From: Bacteroidota bacterium
GTDB taxonomy: Bacteria > Bacteroidota > Bacteroidia > M30B66
Direction of reading: 5' to 3'
NCBI GenBank assembly: GCA_947460255.1
Contig: CANHIS010000012.1
Location: 1 to 63,873 of the forward strand
Length of the DNA stretch: 63,873 bases
Shown: positions 1 through 9,656 of the stretch, one piece after another
Layout: every line of letters starts with the position of its first letter
Numbering within the stretch: position 1 is the stretch's first letter
Made by a program: the position numbers and the translations under genes
Notes under the pieces: model-generated
What the model saw: the letters and a program-made list of their open reading frames with translations, nothing else
Database searches by the model: none
What the model was told of the DNA's origin: nothing

Positions 1-3000
1 AGCATTGAAGTAGATGCAAATCCAATCACACCCAACGCTGGGATTGACCAAACGATCTGCAACAACTCAACAACTTTAGCTGCAACTGCTGCAACCGGTG
101 GATCTTGGAGCGTTGTTTCCGGAACGGGGAATTTCGTGAATGCTTCATTGGCGAACACCAGTGTCACCGGACTATCAGTTGGACCAAACGTATTTCGTTG
201 GACTATTCCTGGAGGTGCCTGTGGAAGTGTTTTCGACGATGTTACCATCACCGTTCAAGCGCAACCAACAACAGCTTTGGCGGGAGATGATCAGACCATT
301 TGCGCCACTGTAACCACACTTAATGGCAATTTGCCAACAGTTGGAAATGGCGTGTGGACAGTCATTTCGGGAACTGGAACTTTCGCCAACGCAAACCTTG
401 CGAACACCTCTGTTTCTGGGTTATCCACAGGCTCCAACACTTTCAGATGGACAATCTCAAATGGCGTGTGTCCAACATCTAGCGATGAGGTTTCTGTAAT
501 AGTAGAAAACTCAAACATCAGTGTATCTGCTGGTGTTGACCAAAACATTTGTACACCGATCACAAACCTCAACGCTACAGCGGCACCAGGAGGTATTTGG
601 ACAGTTGTTTCTGGATCCGGGATTTTTGCAAATGCCAACCTAGAAAGCACAAGCGTTTCAGGTTTATCCTTGGGAGCAAATGTTTTTCGTTGGACAATCG
701 ATGGTGGAACTTGCTCTGATGTTAGTGATGACGTGACGATCACTGTGAATCCTGCGCCAACTTCCGCCTTGGCGGGTCAAGATCAAACGATTTGCGCAAC
801 TACGGCAACGCTCAATGGAAATTCTCCTATAGTTGGATCTGGAACATGGACAGTTGTTTCAGGAACGGCAGTTTTCAGCAATGCGAGTCAGCCCAATAGC
901 TCTGTTTCGGGACTTTCGGTTGGCCAAAATATCCTTCGTTGGAGCATAACCAATGGCGTTTGCACTCCATCAATTGATGAGGTGATCATTACTGTTCAAT
1001 CTTCACCAACAGTGGCATCCGCGGGCAGCGACCAAAATGTTTGTGGAAACTCGGTTCAGCTTTCAGCAAATACACCTGTTACAGGCGTTGGAAGCTGGAG
1101 TGTAGTGTCTGGATCTGGAACATTTACCAATGCATCTAACCCTCAAACACAAGTTACAGGCTTGGGCAATGGCACGAACGTTTTTCGTTGGACCATCACC
1201 AATGGTTTCTGTCAGCCAAGTATTGATGAAGTAAGCATCCAACGGTTTCAAAGTCCTTCTACGGCAGTTGCAGGATCAGATGCAACGGTTTGTAATACCG
1301 ATCAAACCTTGAGCGCAAACGTTCCAACAGTGGGAACTGGAACTTGGTCGGTAATCAGCGGTTCTGCAAACATTCTAGCGTCTAACAATCCCAACACATC
1401 CATCAGCGGGTTATCGCTTGGTCAGGTGGTTTTGCGATGGACTATCACCAATGGAACCTGTCCGGCTTCTACTGACGATATCGTATTTCAAGTTTTGGCA
1501 GCACCCGTATCCAATGCCGGAATTGATCAATCGGTTTGTGCTACATCCGCAACATTAAATGCATCCGCTGCTGGTGCAGGAAATACAGGTATTTGGACTT
1601 TGGTTAGTGGGAGCGGCGTCATTCAAAATGCCAACAATCCTAACACCACCGTGAGCAATCTCGGGCTTGGTGCCAACGTGTTTAAATGGACTGTTACAAA
1701 TGGTGCTTGTCCTGAAGCTTTTAGCCAAGTTACGATTACCCGAACCGCCGCTCCTTCACAAGCAGCAGCAGGAACTGATTTACAAACCTGTGCAACTTCT
1801 GCAATCTTAGCAGCTATTCCTCCAACTGTGGGCACTGGTTTTTGGACCGTTTTGGTGGGCGCTGGAATCATCGACAACCCATCTTCTGCAACTTCTGCAG
1901 TAAATGGATTAAGTCCGGGTTTGAATAGCTTAATTTGGACCGTTTCGAGCGGAGCTTGCCCTTCTACAAGCGATACTGTATCGATTCTAGTGGATCAAAA
2001 TCCAACATCCGCTAGTGCAGGCGGCGATCAACAAGTTTGTTCGACAGTGAGCAATTTCGAAGCAACTGCACCAACTGTAGGAACTGGCGTTTGGACTGTA
2101 ATTTCAGGAACAGGCACGATTGCACAAATCAATACTGCAAACAGTTCGGTGAGCAATTTGTCCATTGGTTCCAATGTGTTCCGATGGACCGTCACCAATG
2201 GAAGTTGCGTAACATTCGATGAAGTGACAATCACCAGATTTGTATCGCCAACCGTGGCATCTGCGGGATTGGATCAAACGATTTGTGCGGCTTCTGTTCA
2301 GTTAACAGGCAACAATCCAAGTGTTGGAACTGGCGTTTGGTCGATCATCACAGGATCTGGAACCATCGCTAACGCTGGATCTGCAAGCACCAATGTTTCG
2401 AATCTGGCTCCTGGAGCAAATGTTTTCCGCTGGACAATTAGCAACGGGGCATGTACAGCATCATCCGACGAGGTTACGATAATCAGGCAGCTTCCACCAT
2501 CTCCAGCGTTGGCAGGAAGCGATTCGGATATTTGTGGAAGCAATATAAATCTCAGCGCCACTGCACCCATTTCGGGCAATGGAATTTGGTCGCTTATCAG
2601 CGGTAGCGGAACAATTGCAAACCCTCAAAATGCGAGCACATCCGTGAGTGACTTGGGTGTTGGAGCAAACGTATTTCAATGGACAACTTTGAGTGGAAAT
2701 TGTCCTGCATCAACCGATCAGGTAACGATTACACGCTTTGAAAGTCCTTCAACGGCTGCAGCAGGAAGCGATATTACTGTGTGTGGAGATTCGGTCGTGC
2801 TGAACGCCGAGATTCCTTTGGTGGGTATCGGACAGTGGAGCATCATTGCTGGGAACGGTGATATTGTGAATCCTAACTCAGCAAATTCGGTGGTTGAGAA
2901 TATTCCAACTGGCTTGTTGTTTCTTAATTGGACTGTGAGCAACGGTGTTTGCTTGGCGAGTTCGGATCAAGTTATTGTGAATGCACAAACCCTCACAGTA

Positions 3001-4524
3001 ATTGCAGATGCAGGTCCTGACCAAGAGATTTGTGGAAATGTGGCAGAAATTAACGGGAGTGAAGCCGGAACCGCTAGTTCACTTTGGACATTCCTCAGTG
3101 GAGATGGCACATTCGATCAACCGCAATTCCCATCAGTGTTGGCATTTACATCCTTTAACGGACCTCAACAAATAGAATATTCAATCACCAATGGAGCTTG
3201 TGTGAGCCGAGATACGATGGTGCTCACTACTTGGCAAGCCTTGTCGCCCGTATTTGCAGGAGTTGATACCAGCTTGTGCGAAGACGCCTATGTGCTTGTT
3301 GGTTTGGCAGATGACGATTTTGCCAGTATAACTTGGAGCGCTGTAGGAGTTGAAATTGAATCGCCGAACAACGATACAACATCGGTGAGCGCTTTATTTC
3401 CGGGACAAAACATCTTCACATTTACGGCTTCAAACGGAACTTGTGCTACGCAATCAGATCAAGTAACCATTACCTACGCAGCACCATCTGAGCCTGCAAC
3501 CGTAATGGATGACGCCAATTTGTGCACCGACAGTTTGTTGATTTCTGCTACGCCCGATGGCGGACAATGGAGCATCTTAGGTGCATCTGGAACAATTACG
3601 AATCCAGATTTGAGCAATACCATCCTTACAGAAGTCTCCCTTGGAACCACTCAAGTGGTTTACGCAATCACCATCGGCAACTGTATTAGCAGTGATACTT
3701 TACAGATTGTGCGCAGCGAAAGTCCAGCATTTGCCGATGCAGGTCCAGATCAACAAATCTGCGGACAAGAAGCGATCCTCGATGGAAATAATCCAGATGT
3801 TGGTGTAGGAACCTGGATCTTTATCGACAATCCTGCAGAAATCAGCAGTTTGAATGATCCCAATGCAAGTCTGTTTGCCGAAGAACCCGGTTTGCGCGCG
3901 ATGGCATGGTCGATCACCAATAACTTCTGCACGGTAAGCGATACCGTTGAAATGATCTTCCTCGAAACACCTTTTGCGAACGGTGGACCGAACATCATCA
4001 CTTGCTTGAACGACACGGCATTCCTTCAAGCTGTGATTCCAGATTTCGGCAGTTCGTACTGGAACCTCATCACCGACAACGCAACAATCCAAGATCCTGA
4101 GTTCCAAAACACCGCCCTCCTGCCGGTTGAAACCGGCAACGCCTACCTCTGGTGGACCGTCTCAAACGGCGCTTGCCGAGATTCTGACCTGGTAGTAATC
4201 ACCATCCTCAGCCCCGACGACCCTGAATGTCTTTCCAACGAACCGGCAGTCTTTATCCCTGAAGGATTCTCGCCCAATGGTGATGGGAAATTCGATCAGT
4301 TTGTGATTACAGGTCCGTCGATAAAAGCAATTCGTTTACAGGTGTTCGACCGATGGGGAAATCTGATGTACGAAAACCAGAATTACCAAAATGATTGGAG
4401 TGGTGTAGCGAACCAAGGAAATGTGGTAAACGGCACACAATTGCCCGAAGGGACATATTATTATTTGGTAAACATTGAAGGCGAATCGGAAAGCCGACGA
4501 GGGTATTTCACCTTGTGGCGCTAA
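1..4524 (+). CDS. Giant secreted repeat protein with T9SS type B C-terminal domain (5' end outside window)
   Basis: The frame is open from base 1, so the N-terminus lies outside; about 1,507 residues are visible. They consist of about 17 diverged units of roughly 80 residues, each opening with an AGxDQxIC-like motif, followed by WxVxSGxGxF and FRWTxxNGxC. The last about 91 residues (from base 4249, FSPNGDG, then VFDRWGN and LPEGTYYY) match the gliding-motility-associated type B sorting domain of the type IX secretion system. Most units carry two Cys, one after DQxI and one in NGxC, which could form a disulfide per unit. The protein is probably exported by the T9SS and held on or released from the surface as an adhesin-like filament; that role is inferred. 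Its stop overlaps the stop of the convergent neighbour. Confidence 0.85.
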   Translation, partial: SIEVDANPITPNAGIDQTICNNSTTLAATAATGGSWSVVSGTGNFVNASLANTSVTGLSVGPNVFRWTIPGGACGSVFDDVTITVQAQPTTALAGDDQTICATVTTLNGNLPTVGNGVWTVISGTGTFANANLANTSVSGLSTGSNTFRWTISNGVCPTSSDEVSVIVENSNISVSAGVDQNICTPITNLNATAAPGGIWTVVSGSGIFANANLESTSVSGLSLGANVFRWTIDGGTCSDVSDDVTITVNPAPTSALAGQDQTICATTATLNGNSPIVGSGTWTVVSGTAVFSNASQPNSSVSGLSVGQNILRWSITNGVCTPSIDEVIITVQSSPTVASAGSDQNVCGNSVQLSANTPVTGVGSWSVVSGSGTFTNASNPQTQVTGLGNGTNVFRWTITNGFCQPSIDEVSIQRFQSPSTAVAGSDATVCNTDQTLSANVPTVGTGTWSVISGSANILASNNPNTSISGLSLGQVVLRWTITNGTCPASTDDIVFQVLAAPVSNAGIDQSVCATSATLNASAAGAGNTGIWTLVSGSGVIQNANNPNTTVSNLGLGANVFKWTVTNGACPEAFSQVTITRTAAPSQAAAGTDLQTCATSAILAAIPPTVGTGFWTVLVGAGIIDNPSSATSAVNGLSPGLNSLIWTVSSGACPSTSDTVSILVDQNPTSASAGGDQQVCSTVSNFEATAPTVGTGVWTVISGTGTIAQINTANSSVSNLSIGSNVFRWTVTNGSCVTFDEVTITRFVSPTVASAGLDQTICAASVQLTGNNPSVGTGVWSIITGSGTIANAGSASTNVSNLAPGANVFRWTISNGACTASSDEVTIIRQLPPSPALAGSDSDICGSNINLSATAPISGNGIWSLISGSGTIANPQNASTSVSDLGVGANVFQWTTLSGNCPASTDQVTITRFESPSTAAAGSDITVCGDSVVLNAEIPLVGIGQWSIIAGNGDIVNPNSANSVVENIPTGLLFLNWTVSNGVCLASSDQVIVNAQTLTVIADAGPDQEICGNVAEINGSEAGTASSLWTFLSGDGTFDQPQFPSVLAFTSFNGPQQIEYSITNGACVSRDTMVLTTWQALSPVFAGVDTSLCEDAYVLVGLADDDFASITWSAVGVEIESPNNDTTSVSALFPGQNIFTFTASNGTCATQSDQVTITYAAPSEPATVMDDANLCTDSLLISATPDGGQWSILGASGTITNPDLSNTILTEVSLGTTQVVYAITIGNCISSDTLQIVRSESPAFADAGPDQQICGQEAILDGNNPDVGVGTWIFIDNPAEISSLNDPNASLFAEEPGLRAMAWSITNNFCTVSDTVEMIFLETPFANGGPNIITCLNDTAFLQAVIPDFGSSYWNLITDNATIQDPEFQNTALLPVETGNAYLWWTVSNGACRDSDLVVITILSPDDPECLSNEPAVFIPEGFSPNGDGKFDQFVITGPSIKAIRLQVFDRWGNLMYENQNYQNDWSGVANQGNVVNGTQLPEGTYYYLVNIEGESESRRGYFTLWR
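31..4200 (+). repeat. About 17 tandem about 80-residue (about 246 bp) coding repeats
   Basis: The DQxIC-type motif recurs at roughly 246-base steps (near bases 49, 289, 538, 778, 1030 and onward). Early units are most alike; units near the 3' end (from about 3000) are more diverged, and one lacks a clean AGxDQ motif. This is internal duplication within one gene, not a mobile repeat. Confidence 0.8.
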
Positions 4525-5921
4525 GGCTTGATGGTATTATAAACCTCGTAGTAGATCCGACCTTTTTGCGCTTCGATCGTTATTGTATCAGTTCGGGCGA
4601 TGGCGTTATTCAATCGGTTTGCACGCAAAATCACCTTGTTTTTCCCCTCCTGAAGAGGAATTCTTAGATAGGAAATCGAAGAAGGCAGAGTTGCCCAGTA
4701 TCTTGTATCAGCTTGTTCGGTGATGGCATTGGCGATGCCCATAATCGCACCGGCATCCTTGTTTTCTTGTCGAATGGCATATTCGGTGGCCTTCTTGAGC
4801 GCTAAGCGCAGGATGGCAGTTCCCATTTCACGGGCAAATCGGTCGCTGAGGCTTTTGAAGGCGATGGCCTCGAGCGGTTGAGCAACTTCGAAAGATCGAG
4901 TAACGCCATTCACACTGGCTTGCGCTTGGGTGAACACTTTCGGACGACTGATATATTTCGGAAAAGCAACTTTGAAAACCCGCAAATTCGAGAGGTTCGT
5001 CACATCTTGATTGTTCATCCCAGAAACCGGGAAGGCGAAATTCAGTCCCAAACCAGCATTGTTAAACTGGATAAATCCAGCTTGCTGGGTAATCACAAAA
5101 TCGATCGACCATTGTTCCTTCACGGGGCCAAGACCATTTTGCCAAAAGATCACCGCTTCAGCAAACGGTTTGGTGCGGTTGAGTTGAGCGGAATCGAGTT
5201 TAAATTCTTTGCGGTAAAAATCCACTTCGTTTCTAAACCCTAAAATGGATGCAGTGCGCACAAGATCTTCCTTTAGCTGTGTAGGAACGTGGGTTTCAAA
5301 AAACGAAGCATAATCGGTATTGAAAATCTCGTAGGCGTTTCGATAAGCAATGAAGGCATTGTTGATGTCGCCAGCTCCTTCGTAAGTGAGTCCCATCAAG
5401 AGATGTCCAAACGCATCGTCTTTGTATTTGGGCTTGGTGGATGTTTTAAAATACATCTCCGACAAGCTGATGTTCATCCTCCGGCATTCCACCAAAGCAG
5501 ATTCGAAATTGCGTTGTTTTAAGAAAGCCAACGTGTGGAAGTAGTGCATCATCACCACTTCAAAATCTTCGGCTTTGTAAGGCTTCACATTGGCATTTAC
5601 GAGCAACGAAAGCGCATCATAGCCAAGCTGTTTGCGGTAGTCTTCAACCAACCGATCGGCTTTCATGAACCACTGCGAGCTTTCTTGCCATTTGCCTTGG
5701 TGAAAAGCCGCATAGCCGCGATTGAGGACGTACAACAACTTGTGCTTCTCCTTCTTCTTGCCTTTTTTGGAAGCTTCAAGTTGGTCTTCAGCAAGTGCAA
5801 ACTGCTCTTGTTGAACCAATTGAATATACTTCTGTTGCCGAACATGATACGGTCGACAAGCTTGGAGCGAAAGAAGGAAAAACAGACCTGCAACCCCGAA
5901 TAGTTTAGCTGACTTCAGCAT
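4521..5921 (-). CDS. COG3014-like lipoprotein with TPR-like helical region
   Basis: 466 residues. The N-terminus is a lipoprotein signal (hydrophobic stretch then LSLQAC, Cys about 22). The first half is helical and TPR-like (WQESSQWFMKADRL; GLTYEGAGDINNAFIAYRNAYEIF), and the second half looks beta-rich. The family is commonly found beside LpoB-type lipoproteins, and the next gene upstream is such a gene, 18 bases away, so the two probably share a transcript and an envelope role. The exact function is unknown. The stop codon overlaps the convergent repeat-protein stop in the four bases CTAA. Confidence 0.7.
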   Translation of the reverse strand: MLKSAKLFGVAGLFFLLSLQACRPYHVRQQKYIQLVQQEQFALAEDQLEASKKGKKKEKHKLLYVLNRGYAAFHQGKWQESSQWFMKADRLVEDYRKQLGYDALSLLVNANVKPYKAEDFEVVMMHYFHTLAFLKQRNFESALVECRRMNISLSEMYFKTSTKPKYKDDAFGHLLMGLTYEGAGDINNAFIAYRNAYEIFNTDYASFFETHVPTQLKEDLVRTASILGFRNEVDFYRKEFKLDSAQLNRTKPFAEAVIFWQNGLGPVKEQWSIDFVITQQAGFIQFNNAGLGLNFAFPVSGMNNQDVTNLSNLRVFKVAFPKYISRPKVFTQAQASVNGVTRSFEVAQPLEAIAFKSLSDRFAREMGTAILRLALKKATEYAIRQENKDAGAIMGIANAITEQADTRYWATLPSSISYLRIPLQEGKNKVILRANRLNNAIARTDTITIEAQKGRIYYEVYNTIKP

Positions 5922-5939
5922 CAGGAGCAGGTTCGAGAA

Positions 5940-6536
5940 TTAGTTTACGATGTACTTTTTGCCTTTGTAATCACCAATCCAAACGATTTCGTTGGTTTCG
6001 ATGTTGGTGAGTTCTAGATCTACCTGCCAAAAAGTGGTTTTCTCTTTTCCGTAGGAGTCAACAATCGATTTTACAGTGCCTTGCATGATGAAATCAGCGC
6101 CAATTTCACGACCAAATTTCTTCATGGTTTCTGCAGACGAAAAATCTTGTTGATCGGCACGTTCACCGCGAAGTTCATTTCGTTTCTCACCAGCAGTAAC
6201 AAGGCGAATCATGGTGCTTTTGATGAATGCCTTCTCCACATCCTTGGTGAAGATTTCGGTATCCATGTGCTCATGGCTGTTGTTTCTCACCAAGCCAACT
6301 ACAACAACAGGTTTCTGTTTTTGGGCGTTGCTAAAATTGCCCAACCAATCGCCGCCTAAAGCTTGCGAAACGAGACTTTCAGCGCAAAGACGAGCATCGG
6401 TTTCATTCCATCGGCCGCTGAGGTCGATCACTTTATTAGGCTCAACGCGGGTAACAGTTCTTTGTGAACAAGACGCTGCACCAGCAATTAATCCGGCAGC
6501 AAGTACAAAAGCAGTGGTATAACGGAGGATATTCAT
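5940..6536 (-). CDS. LpoB-like penicillin-binding protein activator lipoprotein
   Basis: 198 residues with a lipobox (GAASC, Cys about 23). The mature part contains LSGRWNETDARL, then VVVGLVRNNSHEHMDTEIF and GADFIMQGTVKSIVD, which match the LpoB/COG3417 family. In Escherichia coli LpoB is an outer-membrane lipoprotein that activates the peptidoglycan synthase PBP1B; whether the Bacteroidota members do the same is not shown by sequence. It sits between a COG3014-like lipoprotein and a small lipoprotein, 15-18 bases apart, which suggests one transcription unit. Confidence 0.75.
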   Translation of the reverse strand: MNILRYTTAFVLAAGLIAGAASCSQRTVTRVEPNKVIDLSGRWNETDARLCAESLVSQALGGDWLGNFSNAQKQKPVVVVGLVRNNSHEHMDTEIFTKDVEKAFIKSTMIRLVTAGEKRNELRGERADQQDFSSAETMKKFGREIGADFIMQGTVKSIVDSYGKEKTTFWQVDLELTNIETNEIVWIGDYKGKKYIVN

Positions 6537-6551
6537 GGGTTCGGAATTTAT

Positions 6552-6956
6552 TTATTTGGAGTAAGTTGCTTTAACAGATTCGGTGGCGGAACCATCATTG
6601 GCAGTGTAATTCAACACGAACGAGTTGCCCGCAAATGAGCCGGTTCCGGCGATGGAAATGCCTGTAACAGATTGATTAGTAATGGTGAGATTGCTGCTCG
6701 AAACAGAGGCCTTCACTGTGGCAGTATTGCCCAAGTTGAAGATGTTTGCAATCACAATTTGAGTGGTGTTTGCAGAGTCGAGCGTGATAGTAGATGGATA
6801 GGTTCCTGTTGCAACTCCTGCTGTTTCTTCTGAAACCGTCCAGTTGCCGGTGAATTTGGTTCGAGGATCTGTTTCTACTTCTGGCTCCTCTTCCTCGGCG
6901 CAGGAAACCATCGCCAAAGGCAATAACAATGCGATAAAGAATCGTGTAAATCTCAT
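6552..6956 (-). CDS. Small lipocalin-like lipoprotein
   Basis: 134 residues: signal peptide with lipobox (MVSC, Cys about 19), an acidic linker (AEEEEPEVETD), then a beta-rich domain beginning FTGNWTVSEET and containing repeated strand patterns (TITLDS, VTGISIAGTGSF, FVLNYTANDGS). This resembles the lipocalin-like or META-type small lipoproteins frequent in Bacteroidota. It is the first gene of the three-lipoprotein minus-strand group. No specific function can be assigned. Confidence 0.6.
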   Translation of the reverse strand: MRFTRFFIALLLPLAMVSCAEEEEPEVETDPRTKFTGNWTVSEETAGVATGTYPSTITLDSANTTQIVIANIFNLGNTATVKASVSSSNLTITNQSVTGISIAGTGSFAGNSFVLNYTANDGSATESVKATYSK

Positions 6957-7016
6957 ATTGATTGTAATTAATCTGAAAACTCAATTCCAGCCGGCGGCGC
7001 TTTGCAAGGAAAGTGC

Positions 7017-7024
7017 CAAAATTA
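7017..7024 (-). promoter_or_regulatory. Possible -7 element for the lipoprotein group
   Basis: Read on the minus strand the site is TAATTTTG, an exact fit to the Bacteroidota -7 consensus TAnnTTTG, about 60 bases before the small lipoprotein start. No TTTG is seen at the ideal -33 distance, so support is partial. Confidence 0.3.
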
Positions 7025-8533
7025 ATTGCCCCAACTTTCGGTAGTGAAATCGCTGAGCACTTCGGCTATTTTTCGGTCGTTGCTCAAACGAGGAACCTTG
7101 TTCTGACCACCCAGTTTTCCTTGTGATTTCATGTACTTCACAAAAGAATCCTTCTCCAAACTTCTGATAACCAACGGCTGCAGCACGTTCCCTTTGATCA
7201 GGTCTTTGTAATAGATGTTTCGGTCTTGAAGTGCTTTGTCGATTTTGTTGCGGAACCTTTCCGGATCGGATGGCTTCTGGTTGAACTCCACAAACCATTC
7301 ATGGTAAGGCAAGCCAGAATCAGGTGTTACTTGCGGCGCGACTGTAAACTCTACAATCTCCACATTCTCACCCAAGGATGCTTCCTTTAATGCCTGTTCA
7401 ACTTCTTCAGCGATAACGTGTTCGCCAAAGGCGGATGTGAAATGCTTGATGCGTCCACTTACAACAATTCGGTAAGGATTCTTGGAGACGAATTTCACCG
7501 TGTCGCCGATGTTGTATGCCCACAAACCTGCATTGTTGCTCAAGATTAAGGCATAATTCACACCGAGTTCCACTTCCTCCAAACTGAGGCGCGTTGGATT
7601 TTCATCAAAGAATGAATCTGCTGGGATGAATTCGTAGAAAATTCCTGAATCTAAAATCAACAACAAGCCTTCTGAAGGTTGTTTGTCTTGGTAAGCAAAG
7701 AAGCCTTCAGACGCAGGAAACAACTCCACAGAATCGATCTTTTTGCCAATCAGCTTTTCGAAGCGCGAACGATAAGGTTCATAGTTCACTCCACCATACA
7801 CAAACACCGAAAATTCTGGGAAGATTTCCTTGATGTCCTTCCCTCCCGTTTTTTCCTGCAGAATTTCAAAATACATCTGCACCCAAGAAGGAATCCCGCT
7901 GATCAGCGACATTGGTTTAGTGATCGTTTCATCCGCAATTTTGCGCACCTTGGTTTCCCAATCTTCAATACAATTCGTTTCGTTACTAGGAAGCTGGTTT
8001 CTGCGCAGATAGCCCGGAACGTGATGGTTCACAATGCCGCTTAGTCGCCCAAGTGGAATACCGCCAATTTCACTCAACACCGGACTTCCAGACAAGAAAA
8101 TCAAGTTGCCGTCAAGGAATTTCGAATTTCCACTTTCGTGGATGTACATCAACAGTGCATTGCGTGCAGAGTCGATGTGGTTGTGGATTGAATCGCTGGT
8201 GATGGGAATGTATTTCGTGCCCGAAGTGGTGCCCGACGTTTTGCAGAAATAAATTGGTTTGCCTGGCCAAAGGATGTCTTTCGCGCCCTTTGTTACTTGG
8301 TCGATGTAGGGACGAAATCCTTCGTAGTCGCGCACCGGAACGCGTTTCTTGAAATCTTCATAAGTATGGATTTGATCAAAACCGTGATCCTTCCCGAATT
8401 GCGTGTTTCGACCTTTACGGATCAATTCGTTAAACACATTGCGCTGGGTTTCGAACGGACGCATGCTCCATTTCTTCACCTGCGATGCAACCAACGATGC
8501 AATCGGCTTTGCCAGTATTGATTTAATTCCCAT
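7022..8533 (-). CDS. GH3 auxin-responsive promoter family protein (acyl-adenylating enzyme fold)
   Basis: 503 residues, the usual length for bacterial GH3-family proteins. The adenylate-forming signature SGTTSGTKYIPIT lies at about residues 100-112. Other family motifs are VFVYGGVNYEPY, ELFPASEGFFAYQD and YNIGDTVKFVS. Plant GH3 enzymes conjugate amino acids to jasmonate or auxin; the bacterial members form a widespread but uncharacterised group, common in Bacteroidota, so the substrate is unknown. It stands alone between the lipoprotein group and the M23 peptidase gene. Confidence 0.85.
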   Translation of the reverse strand: MGIKSILAKPIASLVASQVKKWSMRPFETQRNVFNELIRKGRNTQFGKDHGFDQIHTYEDFKKRVPVRDYEGFRPYIDQVTKGAKDILWPGKPIYFCKTSGTTSGTKYIPITSDSIHNHIDSARNALLMYIHESGNSKFLDGNLIFLSGSPVLSEIGGIPLGRLSGIVNHHVPGYLRRNQLPSNETNCIEDWETKVRKIADETITKPMSLISGIPSWVQMYFEILQEKTGGKDIKEIFPEFSVFVYGGVNYEPYRSRFEKLIGKKIDSVELFPASEGFFAYQDKQPSEGLLLILDSGIFYEFIPADSFFDENPTRLSLEEVELGVNYALILSNNAGLWAYNIGDTVKFVSKNPYRIVVSGRIKHFTSAFGEHVIAEEVEQALKEASLGENVEIVEFTVAPQVTPDSGLPYHEWFVEFNQKPSDPERFRNKIDKALQDRNIYYKDLIKGNVLQPLVIRSLEKDSFVKYMKSQGKLGGQNKVPRLSNDRKIAEVLSDFTTESWGN

Positions 8534-8543
8534 AATTCGGCTT

Positions 8544-8551
8544 CAAAAATA
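8544..8551 (-). promoter_or_regulatory. Possible -7 element upstream of the GH3 gene
   Basis: Minus-strand TATTTTTG fits TAnnTTTG, about 11 bases before the GH3 start codon. No well-placed -33 TTTG is present. Confidence 0.3.
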
Positions 8552-8646
8552 CTGTTTATCAGGATTTCAGAAGTAACCAATCTGCTTTTTGTTTGGGCAG
8601 AAATATTCCAACTCAAAAACGGTAATTTCCAACAAGTTGGGATGTA

Positions 8647-9534
8647 CTAAAACACCATCAATTCTTGTGGATCTACAGGATTTCCATCGAACCACAATTC
8701 AAAATGCAGGTGTGGAGAAGTACTCAACTCTCCTGAATTTCCAGTAATCGCAATGGCTTCACCAGCCTTCACGGTTTGACCTTCCTTCTTCAACAATACA
8801 GCATTGTGCTCATACACAGACACTAAGTTATTGGCATGTTGGATGTGGATCACATGCCCCGACTCGGAGGTCCAACCGGCAAAAATCACCGTTCCATCGA
8901 GTGTTGCCTTTACCGATTCGTTACGTGGAGCAACGATGTCTATCCCAAAATGTCGCTCCGCGGGATTGAAAACCGTGGTCAATTTCCCCTTCAATGGCGG
9001 GAAAAAATAATAGTTACTAATCTGACTCAACCGTGTATTCGACAATTGGGCGTTGATGTCGTACCGATCGGCTTCTTCCACTTCGTTGCGAAACTTGGCT
9101 TCTTGATCCGATGGCGTTAAGCGGACGTTTTGCGGCTGTGTTTTTTCACCACCACGGGCTGCGGGTTTGTCGTTTCGGGTATTTCCGGTGATAACCGTTC
9201 GGATATTCTCGAGCAGCAGCTTTTTCTCTGTAGCATCCTTTTCCAGCGAATCTACCTTCGAGGCCAACTCAATGAGGTTCCTGCGCATATTCACATCGCT
9301 CGAATAACCAGGAATATATTCCCGCAAAGGCGTGAAGGCGATTACCCAAGTGGTGATAAGAATCAACGCAATGGCAATGAGACCAATGGCAGTGAATAGA
9401 TTCAGCTGGGAAAGCTTCAAGGAATAACGTTCCTCGTAGGTTTCCTCGTTCATCACCACCAGTCGATACTTGAATCGAAGGTTTTGAAGGATGCGTTGAA
9501 TGGCTGTTTCTTTTTTCTTTTCCACCGGCGGCAA
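8647..9534 (-). CDS. M23 family metallopeptidase, membrane anchored
   Basis: 295 residues counted from a TTG. A GTG three codons further in (base 9525) would give a start MEKKKET and is equally plausible; no ATG lies near. A cytoplasmic basic head (FKYRLVVMNEETYEERYSLK) precedes one membrane segment (about 46-67), then a coiled linker, then the peptidase domain. Zinc ligands are visible as HFGID (H195, D199) and SPHLHFE (H275, H277). The family cleaves peptidoglycan cross-links or acts as a scaffold. The terminal PVDPQELM is typical. Divergent from holB. Confidence 0.85.
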   Translation of the reverse strand: MPPVEKKKETAIQRILQNLRFKYRLVVMNEETYEERYSLKLSQLNLFTAIGLIAIALILITTWVIAFTPLREYIPGYSSDVNMRRNLIELASKVDSLEKDATEKKLLLENIRTVITGNTRNDKPAARGGEKTQPQNVRLTPSDQEAKFRNEVEEADRYDINAQLSNTRLSQISNYYFFPPLKGKLTTVFNPAERHFGIDIVAPRNESVKATLDGTVIFAGWTSESGHVIHIQHANNLVSVYEHNAVLLKKEGQTVKAGEAIAITGNSGELSTSPHLHFELWFDGNPVDPQELMVF

Positions 9535-9593
9535 TTTCGGAATAAATCGGCAATCACACTGTAAAATAAAAACACACGGCGTTCGCGATCAAT

Positions 9594-9630
9594 CCCCTCT
9601 CGCCCGTGGAGAGAGGGTTAGGGAGAGAGG
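9594..9630. repeat. REP-like CCCCTCTC...GAGAGGG element
   Basis: An inverted repeat, CCCTCTC (9595-9601) and GAGAGGG (9611-9617), is followed by TTAGGGAGAGAGG. This pattern resembles the short palindromic intergenic repeats dispersed in many bacterial genomes. Only one copy is visible in this window. Confidence 0.45.
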
Positions 9631-9656
9631 TAAAATTTATTCCTTACCTTCGTCGC

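Noticed and set aside
291-743. Minus-strand frames inside the giant repeat gene (150 codons and similar)
   Set aside because: They repeat with the same period as the plus-strand coding repeats, as expected for antisense shadows of a repeat protein.
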